From Rubrivivax gelatinosus (GTDB lineage: Bacteria; Pseudomonadota; Gammaproteobacteria; Burkholderiales; Burkholderiaceae_C): a DNA stretch of 44,509 nucleotides. A program made the translations under genes and the position numbers. This document shows, piece by piece, positions 1 through 7,887 of this stretch. How positions within the stretch are numbered: position 1 is the stretch's first letter; every line of letters starts with the position of its first letter. Below the pieces are notes generated by a model that had not been told where the DNA came from, searched no databases, and saw only the letters and a list, made by a program, of their open reading frames with translations. The DNA lies in NCBI RefSeq assembly GCF_016583785.1, contig NZ_NRRU01000041.1, forward strand, positions 1 to 44,509, written 5' to 3'.

Positions 1-2
1 GC

Positions 3-938
3 GCGATGGCGGCGCCGGCCGCCGCCGGCGCGGCCGGCGACGCCGACCGCAGCGCGGCGCGCGCGATGCTGCAGGCCATCGCCGGCCAGCAGGGCTTCTA
101 CGGCCAGCTCGCCGCCGAGGACCTGGGCCTGCCCATCGTGCTGCTGCCGCCGCCGCGCACGCTGGCGGCGCCGGAGCGCGAAGCGGCCGCGGCCAATGCC
201 GGCTTCGGGCGCGCGCTGCGCCTGCTCGAGCTCGGCCTGCGCTCGGAAGGCGTGCGCGAATGGAACTTCACGCGCCGCGGCCTGGGCGACCGCGAGCTGC
301 TGGCAGCGGCCGCGCTCGCCTGCGAGCACGAGGCCTGGGACCTGTGCATCAACACCAGCGAGCGCACGCGCAGCGAAGTCGACCTGGCGCAGCGTTTCCC
401 GACACCGCACCGCAGCCAGGTGCTGCAGACGACACGCCGCGTCGGCATCGACCCGGCCTACGTCTACGGCCTGATGCGCCAGGAGTCGCGCTTCATCACC
501 ACGGTGCGCTCGGGCGCCGGCGCCTCGGGGCTGATGCAGGTGATGCCGGGCACGGCGCGCATCGTCGCGCGCCGCATCGGGCTGGACTTCAAGCCGGCGA
601 TGCTGGCCGACCCCGACACCAACCTGCTGCTGGGCACCAGCTACCTGAAGATGGTGCTCGACGACTTTGCCGGCTCGCAGCCGCTGGCCACCGCCGGCTA
701 CAACGCCGGGCCGAACCGGCCGCGGCGCTGGCGCGATGCGCCGGTGGTCGAGCCGGCCGCGTGGATCGAGGCGATCCCGATCGGCGAGACCCGCGACTAC
801 GTGAAGAAGGTGCTGTCCAACGCCGTCTACTATGGCGCCCTGCTGGGCGCGCAGCCGCCGTCGCTGAAGGCCAGGCTCGGCAGCCCGATCGGCCCGCCCG
901 ACTCGAACGCTCCTCCCAGCGACCGTGAACTCCCCTGA
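3..938 (+). CDS. slt: Soluble lytic murein transglycosylase, C-terminal part (5' end outside window)
   Basis: The reading frame is open to the left edge, so only about the last 310 residues are seen; full Slt proteins are about 600-700 residues. The visible half carries an SLT (lysozyme-like) domain: the catalytic Glu lies in QESRF near visible residue 160, followed by SGASGLMQVMPGTA-type sequence (here GAGASGLMQVMPGTA) and the late YNAGPNRPRRW motif. Family members act in the periplasm and cleave the MurNAc-GlcNAc bond of peptidoglycan, leaving 1,6-anhydroMurNAc ends. The Ala-rich helical stretch before it fits the superhelical U/L domain of Slt70. The downstream NDUFA9-like gene starts 4 bases after the stop, so the two are probably cotranscribed. 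The family call is firm; the N-terminus and signal peptide cannot be judged. Confidence 0.9.
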   Translation, partial: AMAAPAAAGAAGDADRSAARAMLQAIAGQQGFYGQLAAEDLGLPIVLLPPPRTLAAPEREAAAANAGFGRALRLLELGLRSEGVREWNFTRRGLGDRELLAAAALACEHEAWDLCINTSERTRSEVDLAQRFPTPHRSQVLQTTRRVGIDPAYVYGLMRQESRFITTVRSGAGASGLMQVMPGTARIVARRIGLDFKPAMLADPDTNLLLGTSYLKMVLDDFAGSQPLATAGYNAGPNRPRRWRDAPVVEPAAWIEAIPIGETRDYVKKVLSNAVYYGALLGAQPPSLKARLGSPIGPPDSNAPPSDRELP

Positions 939-942
939 CCTC

Positions 943-1899
943 ATGAAAAACGTGCTCGTTCTCGGTGGTACCGGCTTCCTCGGCAAGGCGCTCGTCGAGC
1001 GTCTGGTCGAACGCAACGGCGGCGGCGGTGGCCGCGTCATCGTGCCCACGCGCCGGCTGGCGCACGGCACCGTGCTGCGTTCACTGCCGACGGTCGAACT
1101 GGTCGAGGCCGACGTGCACGACGAGCGCACGCTGGCGCGTCTGGTGGCGCAAGCCGACGTCGTCGTCAACCTGATCGCGATCCTGCACGGCAGCCGCGAG
1201 CAGTTCCAGCGTGTGCACGTCGAGCTGCCGCGGCGCATCGCCCACGCCTGCGCCGCCGCCGGCGGCCGCCGCGTCGTGCACGTCAGCGCGCTCGGCGTCG
1301 GTGCCGGCGGGCCGTCGAACTACCTGCGCAGCAAGGCCGAGGGCGAGGCCGCGCTGCAGTCGCCCGGCGTCGCGCTCACCATCGTGCGGCCCTCGCTGAT
1401 CTTCGGCGCCGAGGACCGCGTGCTCAACGTCTTCGCCGACCTGCAGGCCGTCGCGCCGGTGGTGCCGCTGCCCGCCGGCGACGCGAAGATGCAGCCGGTG
1501 TGGATCGAGGACGTGGCCACCGCGATCGTGCGCTGCATCGACGACCCGGCGACCATCGGCCAGGTCTACGAACTCGCCGGCCCCAAGGTCTACACGCTGT
1601 CGGAGATCGTGCGCCTGGCCGGGCGCTGGTCGGGCCACGAACGGCGCCAGATCCCGGTGCCGGCGGGGCTGGCGCGGCTGCAGGCGCGGCTGATGGAATC
1701 GATGCCGGGCACGCCGCTGATGTCGCGCGACAACCTCGACTCGATGCGCGTGCCCAACGTCGCCGGCGGCAAGCTGCCGGGGCTGGAGGCGCTGGGCATC
1801 GTGCCGGCCTCGATGCAGGCGGTGGCGCCGGGGTATCTGGGCGGCGTCGGCGGCCGCGGCCGCTACGAGCGCCTGCGCGCGCACGCGCGCCGCCTCTGA
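943..1899 (+). CDS. NAD(P)-binding protein of the NDUFA9 / atypical SDR family
   Basis: The protein is an extended Rossmann-fold NAD(P)-binding protein of about 318 residues. It opens with MKNVLVLGGTGFLG, giving the GxxGxxG loop at residues 8-14, and continues with VNLIAILHG, VHVSALG and KAEGEAAL segments typical of bacterial relatives of complex I subunit NDUFA9. The usual Tyr-x-x-x-Lys of classical SDRs is not intact, as expected for this family. A GTG at 925 in the same frame would overlap the upstream gene, but the ATG at 943 directly precedes the dinucleotide-binding strand and fits relatives better; neither has a clear ribosome binding site. A regulatory or quinone/NADPH-related redox role is family knowledge and not tested here. 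It sits between slt and a glutathione transferase, an order common in Burkholderiales. Confidence 0.85.
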   Translation: MKNVLVLGGTGFLGKALVERLVERNGGGGGRVIVPTRRLAHGTVLRSLPTVELVEADVHDERTLARLVAQADVVVNLIAILHGSREQFQRVHVELPRRIAHACAAAGGRRVVHVSALGVGAGGPSNYLRSKAEGEAALQSPGVALTIVRPSLIFGAEDRVLNVFADLQAVAPVVPLPAGDAKMQPVWIEDVATAIVRCIDDPATIGQVYELAGPKVYTLSEIVRLAGRWSGHERRQIPVPAGLARLQARLMESMPGTPLMSRDNLDSMRVPNVAGGKLPGLEALGIVPASMQAVAPGYLGGVGGRGRYERLRAHARRL

Positions 1900-1932
1900 G
1901 CGCTTGTGGCCTAGCATCGCGGCTGGCTCGAT

Positions 1933-1937
1933 GGAGG
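1933..1937 (+). promoter_or_regulatory. Ribosome binding site fixing the GST start
   Basis: GGAGG lies 5 bases before the ATG at 1943. This favours that start over earlier in-frame codons from 1904 and gives the usual N-terminus MALQLVIGNKNYSSWS. Confidence 0.75.
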
Positions 1938-1942
1938 CGGCG

Positions 1943-2626
1943 ATGGCTCTGCAACTGGTGATCGGCAACAAGAACTACTCGTCCTGGTCGATGCGGCCCT
2001 GGGTGCTGATGCGCCAGCTGGGCATTCCGTTCGAGGAGCGCAAGCTGCGCTTCGACTTCACCGAAGGCTCCGACTTCCGGCGCGAGGTCGCCGCCGTCAG
2101 CCCGGCCGGCCTGGTGCCGGTGCTGCTGGACGAGGGCTTCGTGGTCTGGGACACGCTGGCGATCGCCGAGTACCTGGCCGAACGTTTCCCTGCCGCCGGC
2201 GTCTGGCCGGCCGACACCCGGCAGCGCGCGCGCGCCCGCAGCCTGTGCGCCGAGATGCACGGCGGCTTCGGCGCCTTGCGCCAGCACTGCGCGATGAACA
2301 TCGAGGCCGCGCTGCCCGACGTCGGCGAACGCCTGTGGGCCGGGCAGCCGGCGCTGCGGCGCAACGTCGCGCGGCTGGAATCGATGTGGGACGAGGCGCT
2401 GCAGGCCAGCGGCGGCCCCTTCCTGTTCGGCGAGTTCGGTGCCGCCGACGCCTTCTACGCACCGGTCTGCACACGCCTGATCAGCTACGCGCTGCCGGTG
2501 TCCGACGCCACCCGCGCCTACGTGCGGCGGGTGCTGGCCGCGCCCGGCGTCGCCGCCTGGATCGCCGATGCGCTGGCCGAGGCCGACTACATCGCCGACG
2601 AGGAACCCTACCGCACCAGCCGATGA
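1943..2626 (+). CDS. Glutathione S-transferase family protein
   Basis: This 227-residue protein has the two-domain GST layout. The N-terminal thioredoxin-like half begins LVIGNKNYSSWSMRPWV, with the SSWSMRPW segment at the position of the catalytic Ser/Cys in bacterial GSTs, and includes LVPVLLDEGFVVWDTLAIAEYL, the glutathione-binding region with its cis-Pro and acidic/Ser-like site. The C-terminal half is helical. Enzymes of this type conjugate or reduce substrates with glutathione in the cytosol; the substrate cannot be predicted. The stop overlaps the cca start by the four bases ATGA (2623-2626), suggesting translational coupling. Confidence 0.88.
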   Translation: MALQLVIGNKNYSSWSMRPWVLMRQLGIPFEERKLRFDFTEGSDFRREVAAVSPAGLVPVLLDEGFVVWDTLAIAEYLAERFPAAGVWPADTRQRARARSLCAEMHGGFGALRQHCAMNIEAALPDVGERLWAGQPALRRNVARLESMWDEALQASGGPFLFGEFGAADAFYAPVCTRLISYALPVSDATRAYVRRVLAAPGVAAWIADALAEADYIADEEPYRTSR

Positions 2627-3849
2627 AGGGCCGCTTCTACGTCGTCGGCGGCGCGGTGCGCGACGCGCTGCTGGGCCTGCCGGCGAGCGACCGCGACTGG
2701 GTCGTCGTCGGCAGCACGCCCGAGGAACTGGTCGCCGCCGGTTTCCGGCCGGTGGGGCGCGACTTCCCGGTCTTCCTGCACCCCGAGACCGGCGAGGAAG
2801 TGGCGCTGGCGCGCACCGAACGCAAGTCGGCGCCGGGTTATCACGGCTTCAGCTTCCACGCCGACCCGTCGGTGACGCTGGAAGAGGACCTGCGGCGCCG
2901 CGACCTGACGATCAACGCCATTGCACGCGCCGAAGACGGCAGCCTGGTCGACCCCTGGGGCGGGCAGCGCGACATCCAGGCGCGGGTGTTCCGCCACGTC
3001 AGCGAGGCTTTCGTCGAGGACCCGGTGCGGCTGCTGCGGCTGGCGCGGCTGGCGGCACGTTTCACCGACTTCACGGTCGCGCCCGAGACCGAGGCGCTTC
3101 TCGAGCGCCTGGTCGCCGACGGCGAAGTCGACGCGCTGGTGCCCGAGCGTGTCTGGCAGGAGCTGTCGCGCGGGCTGATGGAGGCCAGGCCCAGCCGCAT
3201 GATCGAGCTGCTGCGGCGCTGCGGCGCGCTGGCGCGGCTGATGCCCGAGCTCGACCGGCTCTGGGGCGTGCCGCAGCCGCCCGAACACCACCCCGAGGTC
3301 GACACCGGCGCCCACATGCTGCTGGTGCTGGACATGGCGGCGCGGCTGCAGGCGCCGCTCGCGGTGCGCTGGGCCTGCCTGACGCACGACCTGGGCAAGG
3401 GCCAGACGCCGGCCGAGCTGCTGCCGCGGCACATCGGCCACGAAGTCCGCAGCGCAACGCTGGCGCGTGCCGCCGGCGAACGCTGGCGCGTGCCCAACCC
3501 CTGCCGCGAGCTGGCCGAGGTCGTCGCGCGTGAACACGGCAACGTGCACCGCAGCGGCGAGTTCGGCGCTGCCGCTGTCGTGCGCCTGCTCGAGCGCTGC
3601 GACGCCTTCCGCCGGCCGCAGCGTTTCGCCGAGCTGCTGCTGGCCTGCGAATGCGACGCGCGCGGCCGCACCGGCTTCGAGGACAGTCCCTACCCGCAGC
3701 GCGCCCGGCTGACCGAGCTGTTCGAGGCCGCACGCGGCGTCGACACCGCGGCCGTGGCCGCCGCCGCGGCCGAACGCGGCGCCAAGGGGCCGCAGATCGC
3801 CGCCGCGATCCAGCTCGCCCGTGCCGACGCCGTCGGCGCGCGGCTCTAG
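2623..3849 (+). CDS. cca: Multifunctional CCA protein (tRNA nucleotidyltransferase with HD domain)
   Basis: CCA enzymes add or repair the 3'-terminal CCA of tRNAs from CTP and ATP. The 408-residue protein begins MKGRFYVVGGAVRDALLG, the nucleotidyltransferase GGxVRD motif, followed by SDRDWVVVG with the metal-binding DxD and by RRRDLTINAIA. An HD phosphohydrolase domain follows (LTHDLGKGQTPAELLPRH), as in the multifunctional Cca of beta- and gammaproteobacteria, where it gives 2',3'-cyclic phosphodiesterase and phosphatase activity. The length matches E. coli Cca (about 412). The ATG overlaps the GST stop. The gene runs convergently into the DUF2905 gene, with one base between the stop codons. 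Confidence 0.96.
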   Translation: MKGRFYVVGGAVRDALLGLPASDRDWVVVGSTPEELVAAGFRPVGRDFPVFLHPETGEEVALARTERKSAPGYHGFSFHADPSVTLEEDLRRRDLTINAIARAEDGSLVDPWGGQRDIQARVFRHVSEAFVEDPVRLLRLARLAARFTDFTVAPETEALLERLVADGEVDALVPERVWQELSRGLMEARPSRMIELLRRCGALARLMPELDRLWGVPQPPEHHPEVDTGAHMLLVLDMAARLQAPLAVRWACLTHDLGKGQTPAELLPRHIGHEVRSATLARAAGERWRVPNPCRELAEVVAREHGNVHRSGEFGAAAVVRLLERCDAFRRPQRFAELLLACECDARGRTGFEDSPYPQRARLTELFEAARGVDTAAVAAAAAERGAKGPQIAAAIQLARADAVGARL

Positions 3850-3850
3850 C

Positions 3851-4042
3851 TCAGACGACGAGCGAGATCAGCCCGACGATCAGGCTCAGCACCAGCGAGC
3901 TGGTGATCGGCAGGAACCAGTCGCGGCCGCGGACGCGAAAACGCAGGTCACCGGGCAGCCGGCCCAAGCCCAGCTTGGCGAACCAGTGCTGCAGGCCGTT
4001 GAAGATCAGGCAGGCGACGAGGAAGACCAGCAGCCAGCGCAT
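3851..4042 (-). CDS. DUF2905 family small membrane protein
   Basis: This 63-residue protein has two hydrophobic segments (residues about 2-19 and 44-62). Between them lies WFAKLGLGRLPGDLRFR, with the LGRLPGD core that marks the DUF2905 family. The function is unknown; the topology suggests an inner-membrane hairpin. The ATG at 4042 lies 5 bases after the stop of the upstream methyltransferase gene on the same strand, so the two probably form one transcript. It is easily missed because longer spurious frames cover it. Confidence 0.85.
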   Translation of the reverse strand: MRWLLVFLVACLIFNGLQHWFAKLGLGRLPGDLRFRVRGRDWFLPITSSLVLSLIVGLISLVV

Positions 4043-4047
4043 CGCGG

Positions 4048-5133
4048 CTACAGCGTGTGCGTGCGATCGCCGGCGGCAAAACCGACGGGAGCGAAATCCG
4101 GCAGCCCGCGGGCGAAACCGATCACCTTGAACAGTTCGCCCATCTCGTGCTCGGTGATCAGCTTCTGGGCGTTGGCGATGGTCTTCAGGTCGGCGCCCGC
4201 TAGCAGATCGAGAAAGCCGCAATTGGCCAGGAACCGCGCCTGCGAGGTGTAGCCGACGACGTCCAGACCGGCGTCCTGGCCGGCGAGTGCGACGGCGGTG
4301 AAGTCGACGTGGGCGGTGATGTCCTTGGTGCCGACATCGGCCAGCGGGTCGGTGTCGGCGCGGTGCGCGCGGTGGCACATCAGCGTGCCGCCGCGGCGCT
4401 GCGGGTGGTAGTACTCGCGCTCGGGGAAACCGTAGTCGACGAAGAAGGCGGCGCCGCGCACCAGCCGCGCCGCCAGCGTGCGGATGAAGGCCGCGGCCTG
4501 CGCCGGCAGCTCGACGACGGTGCCGGGCACGAAGTCGGCATCCACCGGCGGCCGCAGCACCGTCGGCCGGTCAGCCCAGGCGAAACGACCGTCGTCGACG
4601 ACGACACCGCGCTCGTGCCAGCGCTGCCCGTCCCAGTGCAGCAGCTGCACCGGCATCGCGTCGAGCACCTCGTTGCCGACGACGACACCTTCGATCGCAT
4701 CCGGCAGCGTGTCGTGCCAGGACACGCGCGGCGCGAACGGCGCCAGGTGTGCGGCCTGGCGTGCGCGCAGCGTGCCCGACAGGTCGACGACGTGGTAACG
4801 CGTGTCCGGCGGCAGCGCGGCGAGCAGCTGCGCCGCGAACGCGCCGCTGCCGGCGCCGAACTCCCAGACATCCTGCGCGCCGGCGGCCTGCAGCGCCTGC
4901 GCCAGCTGGCGCGCGAACGCGGCGCCGAACAGCGGCGACAGCTCGGGCGCCGTGACGAAATCGCTGCCCGAGGCCGGCATCGTGCCGAACACCGGGGCGC
5001 CCCGGGTGTAGTAGCCCAGCCCCGGCTCGTACAGTGCCGCGGCCATGAAGCGGTCGAACGGCCACCAGCCGCCGTCCGCGCGCAGGCGCGCGGCGATGCG
5101 CGCCGATAAACTGTCGGGTTCGCCTGTGGTCAC
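4048..5133 (-). CDS. Class I SAM-dependent methyltransferase of the MidA/NDUFAF7 family (COG1565)
   Basis: The product is about 361 residues. It starts with a helical region containing FDRFMAAALYEPGLGYYTRG, the signature of the COG1565 family, then EFGAGSGAFAAQLL, the SAM-binding motif I, and later VVGNEVLDAMPVQLL and FFVDYGFPEREYYHPQR, all typical of MidA/NDUFAF7. The eukaryotic member dimethylates an arginine of the 49-kDa complex I subunit; bacterial targets are not established. The start is taken as GTG at 5133: the frame stays open further upstream, but that extension runs antisense through the folM-like and folB genes and is not conserved-looking. Only 18 bases separate this start from the divergent SDR start. 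Confidence 0.88.
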   Translation of the reverse strand: MTTGEPDSLSARIAARLRADGGWWPFDRFMAAALYEPGLGYYTRGAPVFGTMPASGSDFVTAPELSPLFGAAFARQLAQALQAAGAQDVWEFGAGSGAFAAQLLAALPPDTRYHVVDLSGTLRARQAAHLAPFAPRVSWHDTLPDAIEGVVVGNEVLDAMPVQLLHWDGQRWHERGVVVDDGRFAWADRPTVLRPPVDADFVPGTVVELPAQAAAFIRTLAARLVRGAAFFVDYGFPEREYYHPQRRGGTLMCHRAHRADTDPLADVGTKDITAHVDFTAVALAGQDAGLDVVGYTSQARFLANCGFLDLLAGADLKTIANAQKLITEHEMGELFKVIGFARGLPDFAPVGFAAGDRTHTL

Positions 5134-5151
5134 GCGGGCATTGTAGGAAGC

Positions 5152-5943
5152 ATGAAAACAGCCCACGTCGGCGGCGTGGACGCGCCCCGCAGCGGCCGTC
5201 CGGTCGCGCTCGTCACCGGCGGCGCGCGCCGCATCGGCCGCGCCATCGCGCTCGAACTCGCCGCCCACGGCTGGGACGTGGCGCTGCACCACCGCGACTC
5301 GGCCGCCGACGCCGAGAGCGCGCAGCGTGCTTTGGCCTCGGTCGGTGCGCGCGGCGAGGCCTTCGCCGCCGACCTCGCCGACGAAGCCCAGTGCGAAGCG
5401 CTGCTGCCGGCGGTGCAGGCGGCGTTCGGCCGCGTCGACGCCGTCGTCAACAACGCCTCGCTGTTCGAGTACGACAGCATCGACGACTTCGGTTACGCGG
5501 CGATGGAGCGCGCCTGGCGCGCCAACGTCGCGCCGGCCGTCGTGCTGGCGCGGGCGCTGGCGCGCACCGGTGGCGGCTGCGTCGTCAACCTGCTCGACCA
5601 GAAGCTCTGGAACCCGAACCCCGACCACCTGTCGTACACGCTCGCCAAGGCCGCGCTGCGCGAGGCGACGACGCTGCTGGCGCAGGCGCTGGCGCCGGCG
5701 GTGCGTGTCTGCGGCGTCGCGCCGGGTGTCACGCTGCCTTCGGGCGACATGGACGCGGCCGAATTCGCCGCGGCGCACACGATGACGCCGCTGGGCCGCT
5801 CCTCCACGCCCGGCGACATCGCTCGCGCGGTGCGTTTTGCTCTCGAATCGCCGGCCATCACCGGCACCACGATCCTCGTCGACGGCGGCCAGCACCTGCA
5901 GGCCCAGGCGCGCGACGTGCTTTTTCTCGCCCGCCAGGACTGA
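5152..5943 (+). CDS. folM: Pteridine-reductase-like SDR (FolM type)
   Basis: This 263-residue short-chain dehydrogenase has the NADPH loop TGGARRIG at residues 22-29 and the NNAS-like motif in VVNNASLFEYDS. The catalytic residues are Tyr162 and Lys166 (YTLAK). The usual catalytic Ser is replaced by Asp149 in LLDQKLW. Asp, then Tyr 13 residues later and Lys 4 after that, is the spacing of pteridine reductase PTR1 (Asp181-Tyr194-Lys198) and of FolM. FolM reduces dihydromonapterin and, more weakly, dihydrofolate with NADPH. The gene directly precedes folB with 4 bases between them, which supports a pterin role. An alternative is a general 3-oxoacyl-like SDR, but the Asp and the neighbour argue against it. 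Confidence 0.82.
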   Translation: MKTAHVGGVDAPRSGRPVALVTGGARRIGRAIALELAAHGWDVALHHRDSAADAESAQRALASVGARGEAFAADLADEAQCEALLPAVQAAFGRVDAVVNNASLFEYDSIDDFGYAAMERAWRANVAPAVVLARALARTGGGCVVNLLDQKLWNPNPDHLSYTLAKAALREATTLLAQALAPAVRVCGVAPGVTLPSGDMDAAEFAAAHTMTPLGRSSTPGDIARAVRFALESPAITGTTILVDGGQHLQAQARDVLFLARQD

Positions 5944-5947
5944 ACCC

Positions 5948-6340
5948 ATGCAAAACCTGCCCTTCGCCGCCACGCTGCGCGACTGCCGCCGCCTCTTCCT
6001 GCGCGAGCACGAGATCAACGTCAACATCGGCGTGCACGACTTCGAGAAACAAGGCGAGCAGCGCCTCGTCATCAACGTCGACCTGTGGGTGCCGCTGGCG
6101 CTCTCGACGCCGCGCGAAGACCGGCTGGCCGAGGTGCTGGACTACGACTTCATCCGCAGCACCGTCGCCGAACGTGTCGCGCGCGGCCACATCCACCTGC
6201 AGGAAACGCTGGCCGACGACCTGCTGCGCGCGCTGCTGGCGCACCCGATGGTGCGCGCGGCACGCGTCTCGACCGAGAAGCCCGACGTCTACCCCGACTG
6301 CGCGGCCGTCGGCGTCGAGGTCTTCGGCTGCAAGGAATGA
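5948..6340 (+). CDS. folB: Dihydroneopterin aldolase
   Basis: FolB cleaves 7,8-dihydroneopterin to 6-hydroxymethyl-7,8-dihydropterin and glycolaldehyde in folate synthesis; many members also epimerise to monapterin. The 130-residue product shows the family pattern [23 protein letters not shown] near the N-terminus, [10 protein letters not shown] in the middle, and [18 protein letters not shown] at the end. ATG at 5948 follows the folM-like stop by 4 bases, and its own stop overlaps the ttcA start (ATGA at 6337). The pairing with the pteridine reductase suggests joint work on dihydroneopterin/monapterin. Confidence 0.93.
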   Translation: MQNLPFAATLRDCRRLFLREHEINVNIGVHDFEKQGEQRLVINVDLWVPLALSTPREDRLAEVLDYDFIRSTVAERVARGHIHLQETLADDLLRALLAHPMVRAARVSTEKPDVYPDCAAVGVEVFGCKE

Positions 6341-7269
6341 ACACGATGGACACCGTCACCACCGACGCCGCGGCGGCGAAGAAGGCCGCGTTCGAAGCGA
6401 ACAAGCTGTCCAAGCGCCTGCACCGCCAGGTCGGCCAGGCGATCGGCGACTTCAACATGATCGAGGCCGGCGACCGGGTCATGGTCTGCATGTCCGGCGG
6501 CAAGGACAGCCACGCGCTGCTGGACATCCTGCTGTCGATGCGCGAGCGCGCGCCGATCGACTTCGAGATCGTCGCCGTCAACCTCGACCAGAAGCAGCCG
6601 GGCTTCCCCGCCGAGGTGCTGCCGGCCTACCTGAAGAGCCGCGGCGTCGAGTTCCGCATCGAGGAGCAGGACACCTACTCGATCGTCAAGCGCCTGGTGC
6701 CCGAAGGCCAGACGATGTGCAGCCTGTGCTCGCGCCTGCGCCGCGGCGTGCTCTACCGCGTCGCCAGCGAGATCGGCGCGACCAAGATCGCCCTGGGCCA
6801 CCACCGCGACGACATGGTGGTCACGCTGCTGATGAACATGTTCTTCGGCAGCCGCATGAAGGGCATGCCGCCCAAACTGGTCAGCGACGACGGCCGCCAC
6901 GTCGTCATCCGGCCGCTGGCCTACGTCGCCGAGACCGACCTCGAGCGCTGGGCCGAACACCGGGCCTTCCCGATCATTCCCTGCTCGCTGTGCGGCAACC
7001 AGGAGAACCTGCAGCGCGTGCTGACGAAGAAAATGATCCGCGAATGGGAACGCCAGTACCCCGGACGGATCGACAACATGTTCACCGCGATGGGCAACAT
7101 CGTCCCTTCGCACATGATGGATCGCAAGCTCTATCCTTTCGAGACGCTGCGCGCGACCGGTGTCGCCGACGCGGACGGCGACAAGGCCTTCGACGAAGAG
7201 CCCTGCGCGCCGCCGCCGCCGGCACCGGGCGCCCTGCGCATCGCCCCCGACTCCGAGGACACACCATGA
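6337..7269 (+). CDS. ttcA: tRNA 2-thiocytidine(32) synthetase
   Basis: TtcA thiolates cytidine 32 of certain tRNAs using ATP and a [4Fe-4S] cluster. The 310-residue protein has the PP-loop SGGKDS at residues 53-58, the CSLC pair at 128-131 and a second CSLC at 216-219; together they supply the three cluster cysteines known for the family. GHHRDD, a TtcA-group motif, is also present. Two starts are possible: ATG 6337, overlapping the folB stop, or ATG 6346, which has AAGGA 9 bases upstream; the second gives a protein 3 residues shorter. The C-terminal 25 residues are Pro/Ala-rich. The stop overlaps the next gene (ATGA at 7266). Confidence 0.95.
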   Translation: MNTMDTVTTDAAAAKKAAFEANKLSKRLHRQVGQAIGDFNMIEAGDRVMVCMSGGKDSHALLDILLSMRERAPIDFEIVAVNLDQKQPGFPAEVLPAYLKSRGVEFRIEEQDTYSIVKRLVPEGQTMCSLCSRLRRGVLYRVASEIGATKIALGHHRDDMVVTLLMNMFFGSRMKGMPPKLVSDDGRHVVIRPLAYVAETDLERWAEHRAFPIIPCSLCGNQENLQRVLTKKMIREWERQYPGRIDNMFTAMGNIVPSHMMDRKLYPFETLRATGVADADGDKAFDEEPCAPPPPAPGALRIAPDSEDTP

Positions 7270-7874
7270 AGACCTGGATCGGTGCCGCGGCGCTCGCCGC
7301 CGCCGCCCTGCTGACCGGCTGCGCCGGCCTGAACAGCGTCACCGCCGACGTTTCCAGCTATGGCAGCTGGCCGGCCGAACGGGCGGCCGGCAGTTACGCC
7401 TTCGACCGCCTGCCCTCGCAGCAGGCGCGAGCCGCCGAGACCGAGCGCCTGGAACTGGCCGCGCGCCCGGCGCTGGAGAAGGCCGGCTTCACGCCGGCAG
7501 CCGCCGGCCAGCAGCCCGACGTGCTGGTGCAGGTCGGCGCGCGCGTCTCGCGCAACGAACGCATCGTCTGGGACGACCCGATGTGGTGGCGCGGCGGCTG
7601 GGGCTACTGGCGCCATTCGCCCTGGTACGGCCCCGGGCCCTACTGGGGGCCGGGCTACCTGGACCGGATGCCGCGCTACGAGAGCGAGGTCGCGCTGCTG
7701 CTGCGCGACCGCACCAGCGGCCAGCCGCTGTTCGAGGCCCGCGCCAGCCTGGACAGCAACAGCGGCCTGGACGACCCGACGCTGGCGGCGATGTTCTCGG
7801 CCGCGCTCGCCGACTTCCCGAAGACCGGCGTCAACCCGCACCGCGTCGTCGTGCCGCTGGCCGGCAAGCCCTGA
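7266..7874 (+). CDS. DUF4136 family lipoprotein
   Basis: This 202-residue protein has a lipoprotein signal: Lys2, a hydrophobic run, and the lipobox LTGC with Cys19. The mature part has the DUF4136 pattern, with [20 protein letters not shown] early on and a glycine/tryptophan/tyrosine-rich stretch in the middle ([18 protein letters not shown]), followed by the Phe-Pro-containing end. It is probably anchored to the outer membrane facing the periplasm; the family function is unknown. The start overlaps the ttcA stop by four bases, so it appears to be the last gene of the folM-folB-ttcA run. It ends 13 bases from the convergent DUF6279 gene. Confidence 0.85.
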   Translation: MKTWIGAAALAAAALLTGCAGLNSVTADVSSYGSWPAERAAGSYAFDRLPSQQARAAETERLELAARPALEKAGFTPAAAGQQPDVLVQVGARVSRNERIVWDDPMWWRGGWGYWRHSPWYGPGPYWGPGYLDRMPRYESEVALLLRDRTSGQPLFEARASLDSNSGLDDPTLAAMFSAALADFPKTGVNPHRVVVPLAGKP

Positions 7875-7887
7875 GCCGGCCCCGCCT

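Noticed and set aside
2245..2622. N-terminal extension of Cca by 126 residues
   Set aside because: It is an out-of-frame reading of the GST gene, and MKGRFYVVGGAVRD is the normal Cca start.
5134..6075. Upstream extension of the MidA-like methyltransferase to 675 residues
   Set aside because: The extension runs antisense through folM and folB; the conserved protein begins near the GTG at 5133.
5391..7265. Long fusion-like frame leading into the DUF4136 lipoprotein
   Set aside because: It overlaps folM, folB and ttcA in another frame; the lipoprotein signal clearly starts at 7266.
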